Of a DNA stretch of 64,000 nt, positions 17,459 to 26,229 are shown in pieces. The stretch's first letter is position 1, and the number at the start of each line of letters is the position of its first letter. A program made the position numbers and the translations under genes. Origin of the DNA: JAWLCA01 sp041687395 (GTDB lineage Bacteria > Pseudomonadota > Alphaproteobacteria > Rhodobacterales > Rhodobacteraceae); assembly GCA_041687395.1 (NCBI GenBank), contig JAWLCA010000016.1:39652-103651 (forward strand), given 5' to 3'. Under the pieces are notes generated by a model. The model was not told the origin of the DNA and did no database searches. It saw nothing but the letters and a program-made list of their open reading frames with translations.

Positions 17459-18877
17459 TCACCGTTCGTCGCTGACCATGCCGCGACCATGGCCCTGCAA
17501 GCCGCCGGCAACCTCTTCCGTCGCCTCGGCCGGCAGATCCTCGGGAAGCGCGAGGTTCAGCACGATGGCGATGCCAGCGGCCGGCAGCAGGCCCGAGGTC
17601 AGCAGAACCTGAACGGTCGTGGGCAGATGCTGAAGCGCAGCAGGTTCCAGTTGCAGGCCAAGCCCCACCGACAGCGCAACCGCGAAGATCACCATGTTGC
17701 GCCGGTTCCAGTGCACGTCGGACAGCATCGAGATGCCGGCGGCGCAGACCATGCCGAACATCACGATCACGCCGCCGCCCAGCACCTCGATCGGGACGGT
17801 GGTGATCGCGGCGCCGATCTTTGGCACCAGCCCGCAGAGGATCAGGAAGATCGCGCCGCAGGTGACGACGTGGCGGCTCATCAGCCCCGTCATGGCGATC
17901 AGGCCCACGTTCTGCGAGAATGAGGTATTGGGCAGGGCGCCGAACACCCCGGCGAGAGCGCTGCCAAGGCCGTCGGCATAGGTCGCGCCCTCGATTTCCC
18001 GATCGGTCGCCTCGCGCTGGGCGCCGCCCTTGCAGATGCCCGACACGTCGCCCACGGTTTCCACGGCCGAGACGAAGGCCATCAGGATGAATCCGACGAT
18101 GGCGGCGACCTGGAATTCGACCCCGAAGGCAAAGGGGCGCGGCAGCGAGACCCAGGCGGCGCTGCCGACAGGGGCGAAGTTCACCATGCCGAGCATGAGC
18201 GCGAAGATGTAGCCCGCGACCAGCCCGATCAGCACGGCGGCGACCGACCACATGCCACGCATGAAGAATTTCACGCCCAGCGTGACGAAGACCACCAGTA
18301 GCGCGACCGACCAGCTTTGCAGGTCGCCATAGGCGGGGGTTCCGATCTGCGGGACGCCGCCCGCGGCGTACTGGATGCCGACGCGCACCAGCGCCAGGCC
18401 GATCATCAGGACCACAAGGCCGGTGACCAGTGGCGGGAGCGCAAAGCGCAGCCGCCCGATGAACGGGGCGAGGGCAGCGTGGAACAGTCCCCCCACCAGC
18501 ACGCCGCCGGTGATCACGGCCATCGCCTCCACCCCCTTGCCCGCGACGAGGGGGATCATGATGGGGATGAAGGCAAAGCTGGTGCCCTGCACGATGGGCA
18601 GCCGTGCGCCGACGGGGCCGGCGCCGATGGTCTGCAATAGGGTGGCGACGCCCGCGAAGAGCATCGACATCTGGATCATGTAGATCAGCATCGGGAAATC
18701 GGGCGAGCCCGAACCGAAGCCGAAACCGGCCGCGCCCGCGATGATGATCGCGGGTGTGACGTTCGAGACGAACATCGCCAGCACGTGCTGGATGCCGAGT
18801 GGGATGGCTTGCGCCATCGGGGGCGTGTAGTTGGGATCGCGGAGCTGCTCCGGCGTCCCGATGGACGTGGCGGCCAT
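17459..18877 (-). CDS. NCS2-family xanthine/purine permease
   Basis: A membrane transporter of the nucleobase-cation symporter-2 (UraA/XanQ/PbuX) family, about 14 helices in 472 aa. Visible motifs: PLGIQHVLAMF at the N-terminus, VGTVLQ-like ATLLQTIGAGPVGARLPIVQG, FVSAVETVGDVSGICKGG (conserved acidic residue of helix 8) and GALPNTSFSQNVGLIAMTGL (helix 10 signature). The open frame runs on upstream, but ATG 18877 follows GGGAGG and matches the family. Its neighbours degrade urate and allantoin, so a purine such as xanthine or urate is the likely cargo. Confidence 0.92.
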   Translation of the reverse strand: MAATSIGTPEQLRDPNYTPPMAQAIPLGIQHVLAMFVSNVTPAIIIAGAAGFGFGSGSPDFPMLIYMIQMSMLFAGVATLLQTIGAGPVGARLPIVQGTSFAFIPIMIPLVAGKGVEAMAVITGGVLVGGLFHAALAPFIGRLRFALPPLVTGLVVLMIGLALVRVGIQYAAGGVPQIGTPAYGDLQSWSVALLVVFVTLGVKFFMRGMWSVAAVLIGLVAGYIFALMLGMVNFAPVGSAAWVSLPRPFAFGVEFQVAAIVGFILMAFVSAVETVGDVSGICKGGAQREATDREIEGATYADGLGSALAGVFGALPNTSFSQNVGLIAMTGLMSRHVVTCGAIFLILCGLVPKIGAAITTVPIEVLGGGVIVMFGMVCAAGISMLSDVHWNRRNMVIFAVALSVGLGLQLEPAALQHLPTTVQVLLTSGLLPAAGIAIVLNLALPEDLPAEATEEVAGGLQGHGRGMVSDER

Positions 18878-18915
18878 GGTGTTCCTCCCTCTCATGGCGG
18901 ACCCTTGCGGGCGGT

Positions 18916-19401
18916 TCAGGCGCGCACCTCCCAATGCGCGGGGTAGCGGTGTTCCTGCAGGTTCGGGGTGGCCCCGATCCGGTCGATCACGGCGAAAAGG
19001 CCGGGGGCGTGCAGCGGTGTCAGCACCCCGTGCCAGATGCCGCGGTGCAGGTTGATGGCCTGACCGGGCGCGGTCAGGAAGGCGATGGGCGTGCCGGGGG
19101 TGCCGCGGTCGTCGGGGGCGACGATGACCAGGAACGGGTGTTCGGTCATCGGGATGAAGGCCTGTGAGCCGTCCGGGTGGCGTTCGACCAGATCGAAGCG
19201 GTAGGGTAGCGCGCGGGGCTGGGCGTCGAAGATCGAGATGCCGGCGCGGCCATCGGGCCCGAAATCCAGCCGCGCGCGGTCGTGATGGCGGCCGCAGAGG
19301 CCGTCGTTGATCAGCTTGTCCGGCGCGCCCGAGGCATCCAGCACGTCGCCGTAGGGGGCGAAGGCGTCTGCGGTCAGCGGCTGGGCGTGGAGTACGGTCA
19401 T
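18916..19401 (-). CDS. allA: Ureidoglycolate lyase
   Basis: AllA splits (S)-ureidoglycolate into glyoxylate and urea, the last step of allantoin degradation. The 161-aa length is typical, with AFAPYGDVLDA at the N-terminus, the cupin-like IAFLTAPGQAINLHRGIWHG near residue 110 and FAVIDRIG near the end. ATG 19401 overlaps the stop of the upstream allE gene (ATGA), which supports this start although the frame is open further. Confidence 0.93.
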   Translation of the reverse strand: MTVLHAQPLTADAFAPYGDVLDASGAPDKLINDGLCGRHHDRARLDFGPDGRAGISIFDAQPRALPYRFDLVERHPDGSQAFIPMTEHPFLVIVAPDDRGTPGTPIAFLTAPGQAINLHRGIWHGVLTPLHAPGLFAVIDRIGATPNLQEHRYPAHWEVRA

Positions 19402-20225
19402 CCGAACACACCCCCAAGGCGGGCGTGGCGGTTCACGTCCTTGTAGAGCAGGTAGCGAAACGGCCCCGGACCGCCGGCATAGCAAGCCTGCGGGCAGAAG
19501 GCGCGGAGCCACATGTAATCGCCGGCCTCGACCTCCACCCAATCCTGGTTCAGCTTGTAGACGGCCTTGCCCTGCAGCACGTAGAGGCCGTGCTCCATGA
19601 CGTGGGTTTCCTCGAACGGGATCAGGCCGCCGGGCTGGAAAGTGACGATGGTGACGTGCATGTCGTGGCGCATGTCGGCGGGGTCGACGAAGCGGGTGGT
19701 GGCCCAGCGGCCATCGGTGTCGGGCATCGCCGTGGGGGCGGTGTCGGCGTCGGAGGTGACGAAGGAGGTGGGTTTTTCGACGCCCGGTGCCGGTTCCCAG
19801 CGCTTGCGGATCCAGTGGAAGCGGGCGGTGTCGTCGCCGTGGTTTCTGAGTTGCCAGTCGCTGCCTGCGGGGATGTAGGCGAAGCTGCCGGGGTGCAGAT
19901 CGTGGTCGTGGCGGTCGAGCGTCAGCCGGGGGGAGCCGTGGGTGACGAAGAGCGCGCCCTGCGCGGCCGGGTCGGGCTCGGGGGTGGTAGCGCCGCCGTG
20001 GGGGGCGACCTCCATCACGTAATGGCTGAAGGTCTCGGAAAAGCCGGTCATCGGGCGGGCGATGATCCACGCCCTTGTGTTCTGCCAGCCGGGCAGGGCG
20101 CTGGTGACGATATCGGAAAAGACGCCGCGCGGGATCACCGCATAGGCGGGGGTGAAGACGGCGCGGCCAGTGTGCAGGGCTGTCTGCGGCGGCAGGCCGC
20201 CGGTGGGGGCATAATAGTCGGTCAT
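19398..20225 (-). CDS. allE: (S)-ureidoglycine aminohydrolase
   Basis: This bicupin (AllE/YlbA/UGlyAH) converts (S)-ureidoglycine to (S)-ureidoglycolate, releasing ammonia and keeping the pathway stereospecific. The 275-aa protein shows two cupin halves; the C-terminal one has the metal-binding pattern PFEETHVMEHGLYVLQGKAV followed by Y-MWLRAFCPQACYAGG. It overlaps both neighbours by 4 nt (ATGA), so puuE-uraD, allE and allA form one coupled operon on this strand. Confidence 0.93.
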   Translation of the reverse strand: MTDYYAPTGGLPPQTALHTGRAVFTPAYAVIPRGVFSDIVTSALPGWQNTRAWIIARPMTGFSETFSHYVMEVAPHGGATTPEPDPAAQGALFVTHGSPRLTLDRHDHDLHPGSFAYIPAGSDWQLRNHGDDTARFHWIRKRWEPAPGVEKPTSFVTSDADTAPTAMPDTDGRWATTRFVDPADMRHDMHVTIVTFQPGGLIPFEETHVMEHGLYVLQGKAVYKLNQDWVEVEAGDYMWLRAFCPQACYAGGPGPFRYLLYKDVNRHARLGGVFG

Positions 20226-21625
20226 GGCAGCATGTCCTGAAGCCGGATTTCGGCGATGCGTTCGACCTGTGCGCAGGCGGTGGCGAATTCGGTCGCGGTG
20301 TCGTTGGCGATGCGGGTGTGGAAGGCGGCGAGGATCGTGCCCTTCGTGTTGTCGCGCACGGCGATGATGAAGGGAAAGCCGTGCTTGGCGACGTACTCGC
20401 TATTCAGTCGCTGGAAGGTCTCGCGTTCGGTGTCGGTGAGGGCATCCAACCCAGCGCTGGATTGCTCATGGGTCGATTCGGGCGTCAGCCGCTTCGCTGC
20501 CGCCAGCTTGCCTGCCAGATCCGGGTGGGCGGTCAGCACGCCGAGGCGTTCTTCATGGCTGGCCGAGCGGAACATCCGGGCCAACGCGTTGTGCAGGCCG
20601 GTGGCGGTGTCATGGGCGGGGCCAAGCTCCAGCGCATGGGCGCGTTCGGCGATCCAGGGGGAATGCTCGAACACGCTGCCGAAGCGGGCGACGAAGGTGT
20701 CGCGGTCCATCCGGCTGGGGCGGTCGATGCGCCGGTGCGGGTGGTGGGCAGCCCAGTGCGCGGCGATCTGGCCTCGTGTGGCGAACCACGCACCGCCCTT
20801 GTTCGCGACATGATCCAGAAACCGGATCAGCCCGGCGATCTTGCCGGGGCGGCCGATCAGGCGGCAGTGCAGGCCAACCGACATCATCCGCCCGCCCTCG
20901 GCATGGAGCACGTCATAGGCGTCGATCAGGTATTGCCCGAAATCCTGCCCCGTCACCCAGCCGGGCGCGGTGGCAAAGCGCATGTCGTTCGCCTCCAGCG
21001 TGTAGGGGATCACCAGTTGGTCACGGTCGCCTGCCTCCATCCAATAGGGCAGGTCGTCGTCATAGGTGTCGGAGATCCAGTCGAACTGGCCGACCTCTGC
21101 CGTCAGCCGCACGGTGTTGAGGCTGCAGCGCCCGGTGTACCAGCCGCGCGGCGGTTCCCCCACCACCTCGGTATGCAGGCGGATGGCCTCGGCGATCTGG
21201 GCGCGCTCCTGATCCTCGGGCATGTCCTTGTGTTCGACCCATTTCAGCCCGTGGCTGGCAATTTCCCAGCCCGCCGATTTCATCGCGGCGACCTGTCCGG
21301 GGTTGCGGGCCAGCGCGCTGGCGACCCCGTAGATCGTGACCGGCAGGCCGCGCCCGGTGAACAGCCGGTGCAGCCGCCAGAAACCCGCGCGTGCGCCGTA
21401 GTCATAGAGCGATTCCATGTTCCAGTGCCGCTGGCCGGGCCAGGGTTGCGCGCCGGGGATGTCGGACAGGAACGCCTCGGACTGGGCGTCGCCGTGCAGC
21501 AGGCAATTCTCGCCGCCCTCCTCGTAGTTCAGGACAAGGCTGACGGCGACGCGGGCGCCGCCGGGCCATTGGGCGTCCGGCGGGGTCGGGCCGTGGCCGT
21601 GCATGTCGCGGGGGTAGCGGGTCAT
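20222..21625 (-). CDS. Fused allantoinase (PuuE type) / OHCU decarboxylase (UraD)
   Basis: A 467-aa bifunctional protein. Residues about 1-300 are a cofactor-free polysaccharide-deacetylase-like allantoinase (PuuE): MTRYPRDMHGHGPTPPDAQW, SLVLNYEEGGENC, YGARAGFWRLHRLF, HGLKWVEH, GWYTGRCSLNT. Residues about 305-467 are UraD, the 2-oxo-4-hydroxy-4-carboxy-5-ureidoimidazoline decarboxylase: FGSVFEHSPWIAERA, HPDLAGKLA, TFQRLNSEYVAKHGFPFIIA. The domains catalyse consecutive steps, giving (S)-allantoin and then allantoate. This fusion is known in some proteobacteria. uraH is divergent, 143 bp away. Confidence 0.93.
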   Translation of the reverse strand: MTRYPRDMHGHGPTPPDAQWPGGARVAVSLVLNYEEGGENCLLHGDAQSEAFLSDIPGAQPWPGQRHWNMESLYDYGARAGFWRLHRLFTGRGLPVTIYGVASALARNPGQVAAMKSAGWEIASHGLKWVEHKDMPEDQERAQIAEAIRLHTEVVGEPPRGWYTGRCSLNTVRLTAEVGQFDWISDTYDDDLPYWMEAGDRDQLVIPYTLEANDMRFATAPGWVTGQDFGQYLIDAYDVLHAEGGRMMSVGLHCRLIGRPGKIAGLIRFLDHVANKGGAWFATRGQIAAHWAAHHPHRRIDRPSRMDRDTFVARFGSVFEHSPWIAERAHALELGPAHDTATGLHNALARMFRSASHEERLGVLTAHPDLAGKLAAAKRLTPESTHEQSSAGLDALTDTERETFQRLNSEYVAKHGFPFIIAVRDNTKGTILAAFHTRIANDTATEFATACAQVERIAEIRLQDMLP

Positions 21626-21768
21626 CGGTATCCTCCTGCATTGTCTTCTAGCGCAAATGAATGGCGGCGTTTTTCAGGATTTTTGCGAAAGTCCTTTCGC
21701 GCATCGCCCCGGTCGCTTTTCGCAGCAATCTCTGGCATCCCTGCGCGAGATAGGGGCAGGAGGACAAG

Positions 21769-22125
21769 ATGGCCGAGGGATATCTGACCACCCATGTGCT
21801 GGACACCGCGCGAGGGCTTCCCGCGCAGGGGCTGCGCATCGTGCTGTTTGCGCTGGATGGCGGGCGGCGTCAGATCGCCGAGAAGGTCACCAACGACGAC
21901 GGGCGCACCGACGGGCCGATCCTGCCCAAACAGACATTCGCGGTCGGCACCTATGAGCTGGTGTTCCACGCCGGCGACTATCTGCGCGCGACCGGGCAGG
22001 CAGGTGAGGCCCCGCTGTTTCTGGACGAGGTGCCGATCCGCTTTGGCATGTCGGATGCGGACGCGCATTACCATGTGCCGCTGCTGCTGTCGCCTTTCGG
22101 CTTTTCGACCTATCGCGGAAGCTGA
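21769..22125 (+). CDS. uraH: 5-hydroxyisourate hydrolase
   Basis: UraH (transthyretin-related, HIUase) hydrolyses 5-hydroxyisourate made by PuuD to OHCU, the UraD substrate. The 118-aa protein has the N-terminal HVLDTARGLPAQGLRI motif, a central Arg in TNDDGRTDGPIL and the C-terminal signature SPFGFSTYRGS that completes the active site. ATG 21769 is preceded by AGGAGG. The last 16 nt overlap the convergent LysR gene. Confidence 0.95.
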   Translation: MAEGYLTTHVLDTARGLPAQGLRIVLFALDGGRRQIAEKVTNDDGRTDGPILPKQTFAVGTYELVFHAGDYLRATGQAGEAPLFLDEVPIRFGMSDADAHYHVPLLLSPFGFSTYRGS

Positions 22126-23036
22126 TCGGTCTTGGCCGCCATGTCGGCCTTGATCCGCGCCATCATGAAATCGGTGAAAAGCCGCGTCTTGGGATCGCGC
22201 AACCGGCGGTGCGGGGTGAGGGCCACAAGCTGGGTGGGCAGCGGCGGCGTTTCGATCGCCACGGGGACCAGCGCGCCCGAGGCGAGGTGCTCCGCCACCT
22301 CGAACAGCGGCTTCAGCACGATGCCGCGCCCGTCCAGCGCCCAGCCAGTCAGAACGTCGCCATCGTCGGTCTCGAACGGCCCCGCGATCTCGTACCGCTG
22401 CGGGCCGTCTGGGGTTTCCAGCGTCCACTGAAACTCGCGCGCGCCGGGAAAGCGCAGGTTCAGGCAGTCGTGCCGGTCGCGCACCAGCGCCTCGCCATCC
22501 GCCGGCATCCCCCGCCTTTCGACATAGGCGGGCGCGGCGCAAAGGACGCGCGGGCAATCCGCGATCAGGCGCATCTTCAGGTTGCTTTCCGGGAGGGGCC
22601 CGAGGTGAAAGGCCACGTCCAGCCCCTCGGCCATCACGTCGATGACGCGATCCGACAGGCGCAGGCGCACGTCGATTTGCGGCCAGTCGTCCTTGAACGT
22701 AGGCACATGGGGGCCGATGAAACGCCGCCCGATGCCCAGCGGCGCTGCCACGAAGACCGTGCCGCGCGGGTTCTTGGTGGCGTCGATCACCGTGGCCTCG
22801 GCTTCCTCGATCGCCTCGATCACCTTGCGCGCGCCGTCATAGAACAGGCGGCCGGATTCGGTGGGTTGCAGGCTGCGGGTGGTGCGGTTGAAGAGCCGCA
22901 CGCCTAGGTGCTTTTCCAGCTCCGACACCCGTGATGACGCGACGGCGGGAGAGGTGCGCTGATCGCGGGCCGCCGCACTCATGCTGCCCAATTCGTAGAC
23001 GCGGATGAACATGCGGATGTTGCTGACGTAGGACAT
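22110..23036 (-). CDS. LysR-family transcriptional regulator of the purine cluster
   Basis: A 308-aa LysR protein: N-terminal winged helix (MFIRVYELGSMSAAARDQRT, SRVSELEKHLGVRLFNRTTR) and the CrgA/PcaQ-type periplasmic-binding-like effector domain from about residue 90. It lies divergent from puuD and converges on uraH, so control of urate degradation is likely but inferred. The 101-bp space before puuD would carry its site; no clear T-N11-A pair stands out. Confidence 0.9.
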   Translation of the reverse strand: MSYVSNIRMFIRVYELGSMSAAARDQRTSPAVASSRVSELEKHLGVRLFNRTTRSLQPTESGRLFYDGARKVIEAIEEAEATVIDATKNPRGTVFVAAPLGIGRRFIGPHVPTFKDDWPQIDVRLRLSDRVIDVMAEGLDVAFHLGPLPESNLKMRLIADCPRVLCAAPAYVERRGMPADGEALVRDRHDCLNLRFPGAREFQWTLETPDGPQRYEIAGPFETDDGDVLTGWALDGRGIVLKPLFEVAEHLASGALVPVAIETPPLPTQLVALTPHRRLRDPKTRLFTDFMMARIKADMAAKTDQLPR

Positions 23037-23137
23037 GGGGATTTTCCTGCCCTGTTTGAAAGTGATCCGGCATTTGACGGATTAACAGGAAGCTGACCGC
23101 CGGTATAGCCTGCGCGAAACCGATGGAGGGACGCGCG

Positions 23138-24364
23138 ATGTATGATTTTGCTGCAATGGGCGAGTGGCTGGAATTTGCCGTGCGCTGGCTGCATGTGATC
23201 ACCGCGATCGCCTGGATCGGGTCGTCTTTCTATTTCATCGCGCTGGACCTTGGCCTGCGGCAGGCGCCGGGGATGCCGGAAAAGGCCCATGGCGAGGAAT
23301 GGCAGGTTCACGGCGGCGGGTTCTACCACATCCAGAAATACCTGGTGGCGCCCGACCGGCTGCCCGAGCATCTGACCTGGTTCAAGTGGGAAAGCTACGC
23401 CACCTGGCTGTCGGGCTTTGCGCTGCTGGTGCTGGTCTATTACCTGGGCGCGGAGTTCTATCTGGTCGATCCGGACGTGCTGGATATTCCGGTCTGGCAG
23501 GCGATTGTCATCTCGCTCGCCTCGCTGTCGGTCGGCTGGCTGGTCTATGATGCGCTGTGCAAGTCAGGGCTGGGGGAGAGCCCGACCACGCTGATGGTCA
23601 TTCTGTTTGCGCTGCTGGTGGTGATGTCCTGGGGCTATACGCAGGTGTTCACGGGCCGCGCGGCGCTGTTGCATCTGGGGGCGTTCACGGCGACGATCAT
23701 GTCGGCCAACGTCTTCCTGATCATCATTCCGAACCAGAAGATCGTGGTCGAGGATCTGCAGGCGGGGCGCGCGCCGGACCCGAAGTATGGCAAGATCGCC
23801 AAGCTGCGCAGCACCCATAACAACTACCTGACGTTGCCGGTGCTGTTCCTGATGCTGTCGAACCACTATCCGCTGGCGTTCGCCACGGAATACAACTGGC
23901 TGATCGCGGCGCTGGTGTTCCTGATGGGGGTGACGATCCGGCACTATTTCAACACCATCCACGCCCGGAAGGGAAACCCGACCTGGACCTGGGGGGTGAC
24001 GGTGATCCTGTTCCTCGTGATTGCCTGGCTGTCGACGGCGCCGATGTTCCACCGCGATGTGGAGGAGGCGGAGCTGCGGGGGTCGGAGCTGCGGTTCGCG
24101 CAGGCTGAGGGTTGGGAGGAGGCGCGGAATATCGTGCTGGGGCGCTGTTCGATGTGTCACGCGCAAGAGCCGACGTGGGAGGGGCTGCATTGGGCGCCGA
24201 AGGGGGTGAAGCTGGAAAGCGACGCCCAGATCGCGCGGGCGGCGAAGACGATCTACATGCAGTCGGGGCTGAGCCAGGCGATGCCGCCGGCGAACATCAC
24301 CTGGATGGAGCCTGAGGAGCGGGATGCGATCGTGCGCTGGTATCGGGCGGCGACGCGGGGGTGA
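23138..24364 (+). CDS. puuD: Membrane urate hydroxylase with C-terminal cytochrome c domain
   Basis: PuuD oxidises urate to 5-hydroxyisourate and passes electrons to a fused c-type cytochrome rather than to oxygen. The 408-aa protein has an N-terminal membrane domain of about eight helices (LHVITAIAWIGSSFYFIALD, HIQKYLVAPDRLP, MSANVFLIIIPNQK) and a haem motif CSMCH at about residues 337-341, with a later Met (AMPPANITWM) as the likely sixth ligand. I start at ATG 23138 rather than 23123 because GGAGGG at 23125-23130 is its ribosome site. It begins the pathway completed by uraH and puuE-uraD. Confidence 0.94.
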   Translation: MYDFAAMGEWLEFAVRWLHVITAIAWIGSSFYFIALDLGLRQAPGMPEKAHGEEWQVHGGGFYHIQKYLVAPDRLPEHLTWFKWESYATWLSGFALLVLVYYLGAEFYLVDPDVLDIPVWQAIVISLASLSVGWLVYDALCKSGLGESPTTLMVILFALLVVMSWGYTQVFTGRAALLHLGAFTATIMSANVFLIIIPNQKIVVEDLQAGRAPDPKYGKIAKLRSTHNNYLTLPVLFLMLSNHYPLAFATEYNWLIAALVFLMGVTIRHYFNTIHARKGNPTWTWGVTVILFLVIAWLSTAPMFHRDVEEAELRGSELRFAQAEGWEEARNIVLGRCSMCHAQEPTWEGLHWAPKGVKLESDAQIARAAKTIYMQSGLSQAMPPANITWMEPEERDAIVRWYRAATRG

Positions 24365-24371
24365 GGGGCGG

Positions 24372-24435
24372 TTGGGCACGCGTGCCCAAAAATTCAACCC
24401 ATTGAAAACGAATGAAATCGCATTTTTTGTTTACT
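24372..24435 (+). repeat. Intergenic CACGCGTG dyad element, copy B
   Basis: A perfect 18-bp palindrome TTGGGCACGCGTGCCCAA at 24372-24389, 39 nt spacer with TCAACCCATTGA and TTTTTT, then GTTTACT at 24429-24435. It starts 8 nt after the puuD stop and lies between convergent genes. See copies A, C and D. Confidence 0.72.
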
Positions 24436-24460
24436 TGCCCTTAACTTCTTTCCACGGCCT

Positions 24461-25393
24461 TCAGGGCCGCGTGAAGGTCCAGCGGGTGGTCTGGCGGAAG
24501 GTCTGGCCGGGGGTCAGCAGGATCGGCGGGAAGGCCGGATTTTGCGGTGCGTCGGGCCAAGCTTGCGGCTCCAGCGCCACGGCCGCCGGGTTGCCGGAAT
24601 AGACCTGCAGACCCGGCGCGGTGGTTTCCAGGAGCATTCGTGCCGCCGGACCCGTCAGTTCCGCCGCGCGGGTCAGTGGGTGCGGCGCGGGGGCGAGGCA
24701 GAAGTTGTGGTCGAACCCCTCGGCCCCGTCCAGCACCCGGCCCGCGCGCAGGTTGAAGGCATCTGACACGGCGCGGATCTCTCCGGTCGGCAGCTTCGCC
24801 TCATCGACCGGCAGATAATGGTCTGCCGCCACGCTCAGCCGGTGCCCGGCCTGGCCGTCGCCGCCGAGCCGCCAGTAGCTGTGGTTGGCGAGGTTCATCA
24901 GGGTGGCTGCGTCGGTCGTGGCGGTCAGGTCCAGCGTCAACATGGGGCCGTCGAGGCTGTAGGTCGCCGTGATCTGGCGGGTGCCGGGAAAGCCGCCCAG
25001 CCCGTCGGGCAGGGTGAGCGACAGGGTGAGGCGCTGCGCTGCGGCTTCCTCGACCGTCCAGAGTTGCGCGTGGGTGCCGGTGGGGCCGCTGTGCAGCAGG
25101 TTCGGCCCCTCGTCTGGCGGGAAGTTGAAGGTCCGCCCGCCGATCTGTGCCTGCGCGCCGCCGATCCGGTTCGCCACCGGGCCGACGATAGCGCCGAAAT
25201 AGCGCATCCGTCCCTCATACTCCGCCACCCGGTCGCTGCCGAGGGTGAGGGAGGGCGCGACGCCCGCCAGCCGCACATCCTGCAGGATCGCGCCGAGGGT
25301 CAGGAGGGTGACAGACAGGTCGGCCGAGGCGAGGGTGACGGCCTGCACCGCGCGGCCGTCGCGGAGGGTGCCGAAAGGGTGGGCCTGTGTCAC
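24461..25393 (-). CDS. galM: Aldose 1-epimerase (galactose mutarotase)
   Basis: GalM interconverts alpha and beta anomers of hexoses. The 310-aa product shows the N-terminal LLTLGAILQDVRL, GPVANRIGGAQ near residue 70, the catalytic His region LMNLANHSYWRLGG near residue 165 and the base region ETTAPGLQVYSGN. The GTG at 25393 overlaps the upstream stop as GTGA, which decides the start. It is the last of five coupled genes. Confidence 0.92.
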   Translation of the reverse strand: MTQAHPFGTLRDGRAVQAVTLASADLSVTLLTLGAILQDVRLAGVAPSLTLGSDRVAEYEGRMRYFGAIVGPVANRIGGAQAQIGGRTFNFPPDEGPNLLHSGPTGTHAQLWTVEEAAAQRLTLSLTLPDGLGGFPGTRQITATYSLDGPMLTLDLTATTDAATLMNLANHSYWRLGGDGQAGHRLSVAADHYLPVDEAKLPTGEIRAVSDAFNLRAGRVLDGAEGFDHNFCLAPAPHPLTRAAELTGPAARMLLETTAPGLQVYSGNPAAVALEPQAWPDAPQNPAFPPILLTPGQTFRQTTRWTFTRP

Positions 25394-26229
25394 GCGATCA
25401 CCCGGTGCTCGCGCTGGCCCCGCGCAACGCCCGGCACGGCCAAGGTCTTGCCGCTGTCGGGGTGGCGGGCCAGTGCCGCCGCATCCATCCCCTGCCGGGC
25501 GCTGGTGACGAACAGCGTCGTGCGGTCTGGCCCGCCGAAGGCCGGGCAGGTGGTGTGGGGGGCGGGCAGGTCCACCGCGCGCAGGAACGCGCCGTCGGGC
25601 CCGTAGGCCGCGACGCGGCCCGCGCCCCATTGGGCGAGCCACATCACGCCGCTTTCGTCGATCACCGCGCCGTCGGGGTTCAGGCCCGCGGCGGTAAGGT
25701 CGAGGAACACCTGCGGCTCGCCCACGGGCCAGCCGTCGGCATCCAGCGCCACGCGCAGCACCCGGCGGGTGGGGGTGTCGGTGAATTGTGCGGTGCGGCC
25801 ATCGGGCGTGAAGCAGATCGCGTTGGGGATGCTGAGGGCGGGGAAGAGTTGCCGCACCTCGCCCCGATGCCAGCGCCAGATGGCGCCCGCGCCGGGTTCG
25901 GCTGCCTTGCCCATCGTGCCGATCCAGAAGCCGCCCTGCGGGTCGGCGCGGCCGTCGTTCGACCGGGTGGCGGGGCTCTCGGCTTCCAGCGGGCAGAGGG
26001 TTTCGTCGGCCCCGGTTTCCAGGTCGAAGCGGAACAGGCGCGATTCGGACGCGATCAGCAAGCGGTCGCCGTCGATCCAGCCCGCGGCCGAGACCAGTTC
26101 GGAAAACTGCCAATGCCGGCCCGGCGTGTGCAGGCGGGCGGTCAGGATGTCGAACCAGAAAAGCTGTTTGCGTTCGGGGTGCCAGAGCGGGCCTTCGCCC
26201 AGGTCGCAGGGCGTGGCGTCGAAGATCAT
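25390..26229 (-). CDS. SMP-30/gluconolactonase-family sugar lactonase
   Basis: A 279-aa six-bladed beta-propeller of the SMP-30/LRE family, with CDLGEGPLWHPERKQLFWFD at the N-terminus (metal-binding Glu in LGEGP), SNDGRADPQGGFWIGTMG near residue 90, SIPNAICFTPDGRTAQFTDT near residue 135 and GLNPDGAVIDESG near residue 185, which carry the remaining metal ligands. It most likely opens an aldonolactone, galactonolactone by context. It overlaps both neighbours by 4 nt. Confidence 0.9.
   Translation of the reverse strand: MIFDATPCDLGEGPLWHPERKQLFWFDILTARLHTPGRHWQFSELVSAAGWIDGDRLLIASESRLFRFDLETGADETLCPLEAESPATRSNDGRADPQGGFWIGTMGKAAEPGAGAIWRWHRGEVRQLFPALSIPNAICFTPDGRTAQFTDTPTRRVLRVALDADGWPVGEPQVFLDLTAAGLNPDGAVIDESGVMWLAQWGAGRVAAYGPDGAFLRAVDLPAPHTTCPAFGGPDRTTLFVTSARQGMDAAALARHPDSGKTLAVPGVARGQREHRVIA

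Noticed and set aside
24429..24445. CtrA site TTTA-N7-TTAA inside dyad element B
   Set aside because: Only this copy has a second half-site close to consensus; the others do not, so it is not a shared property of the element.
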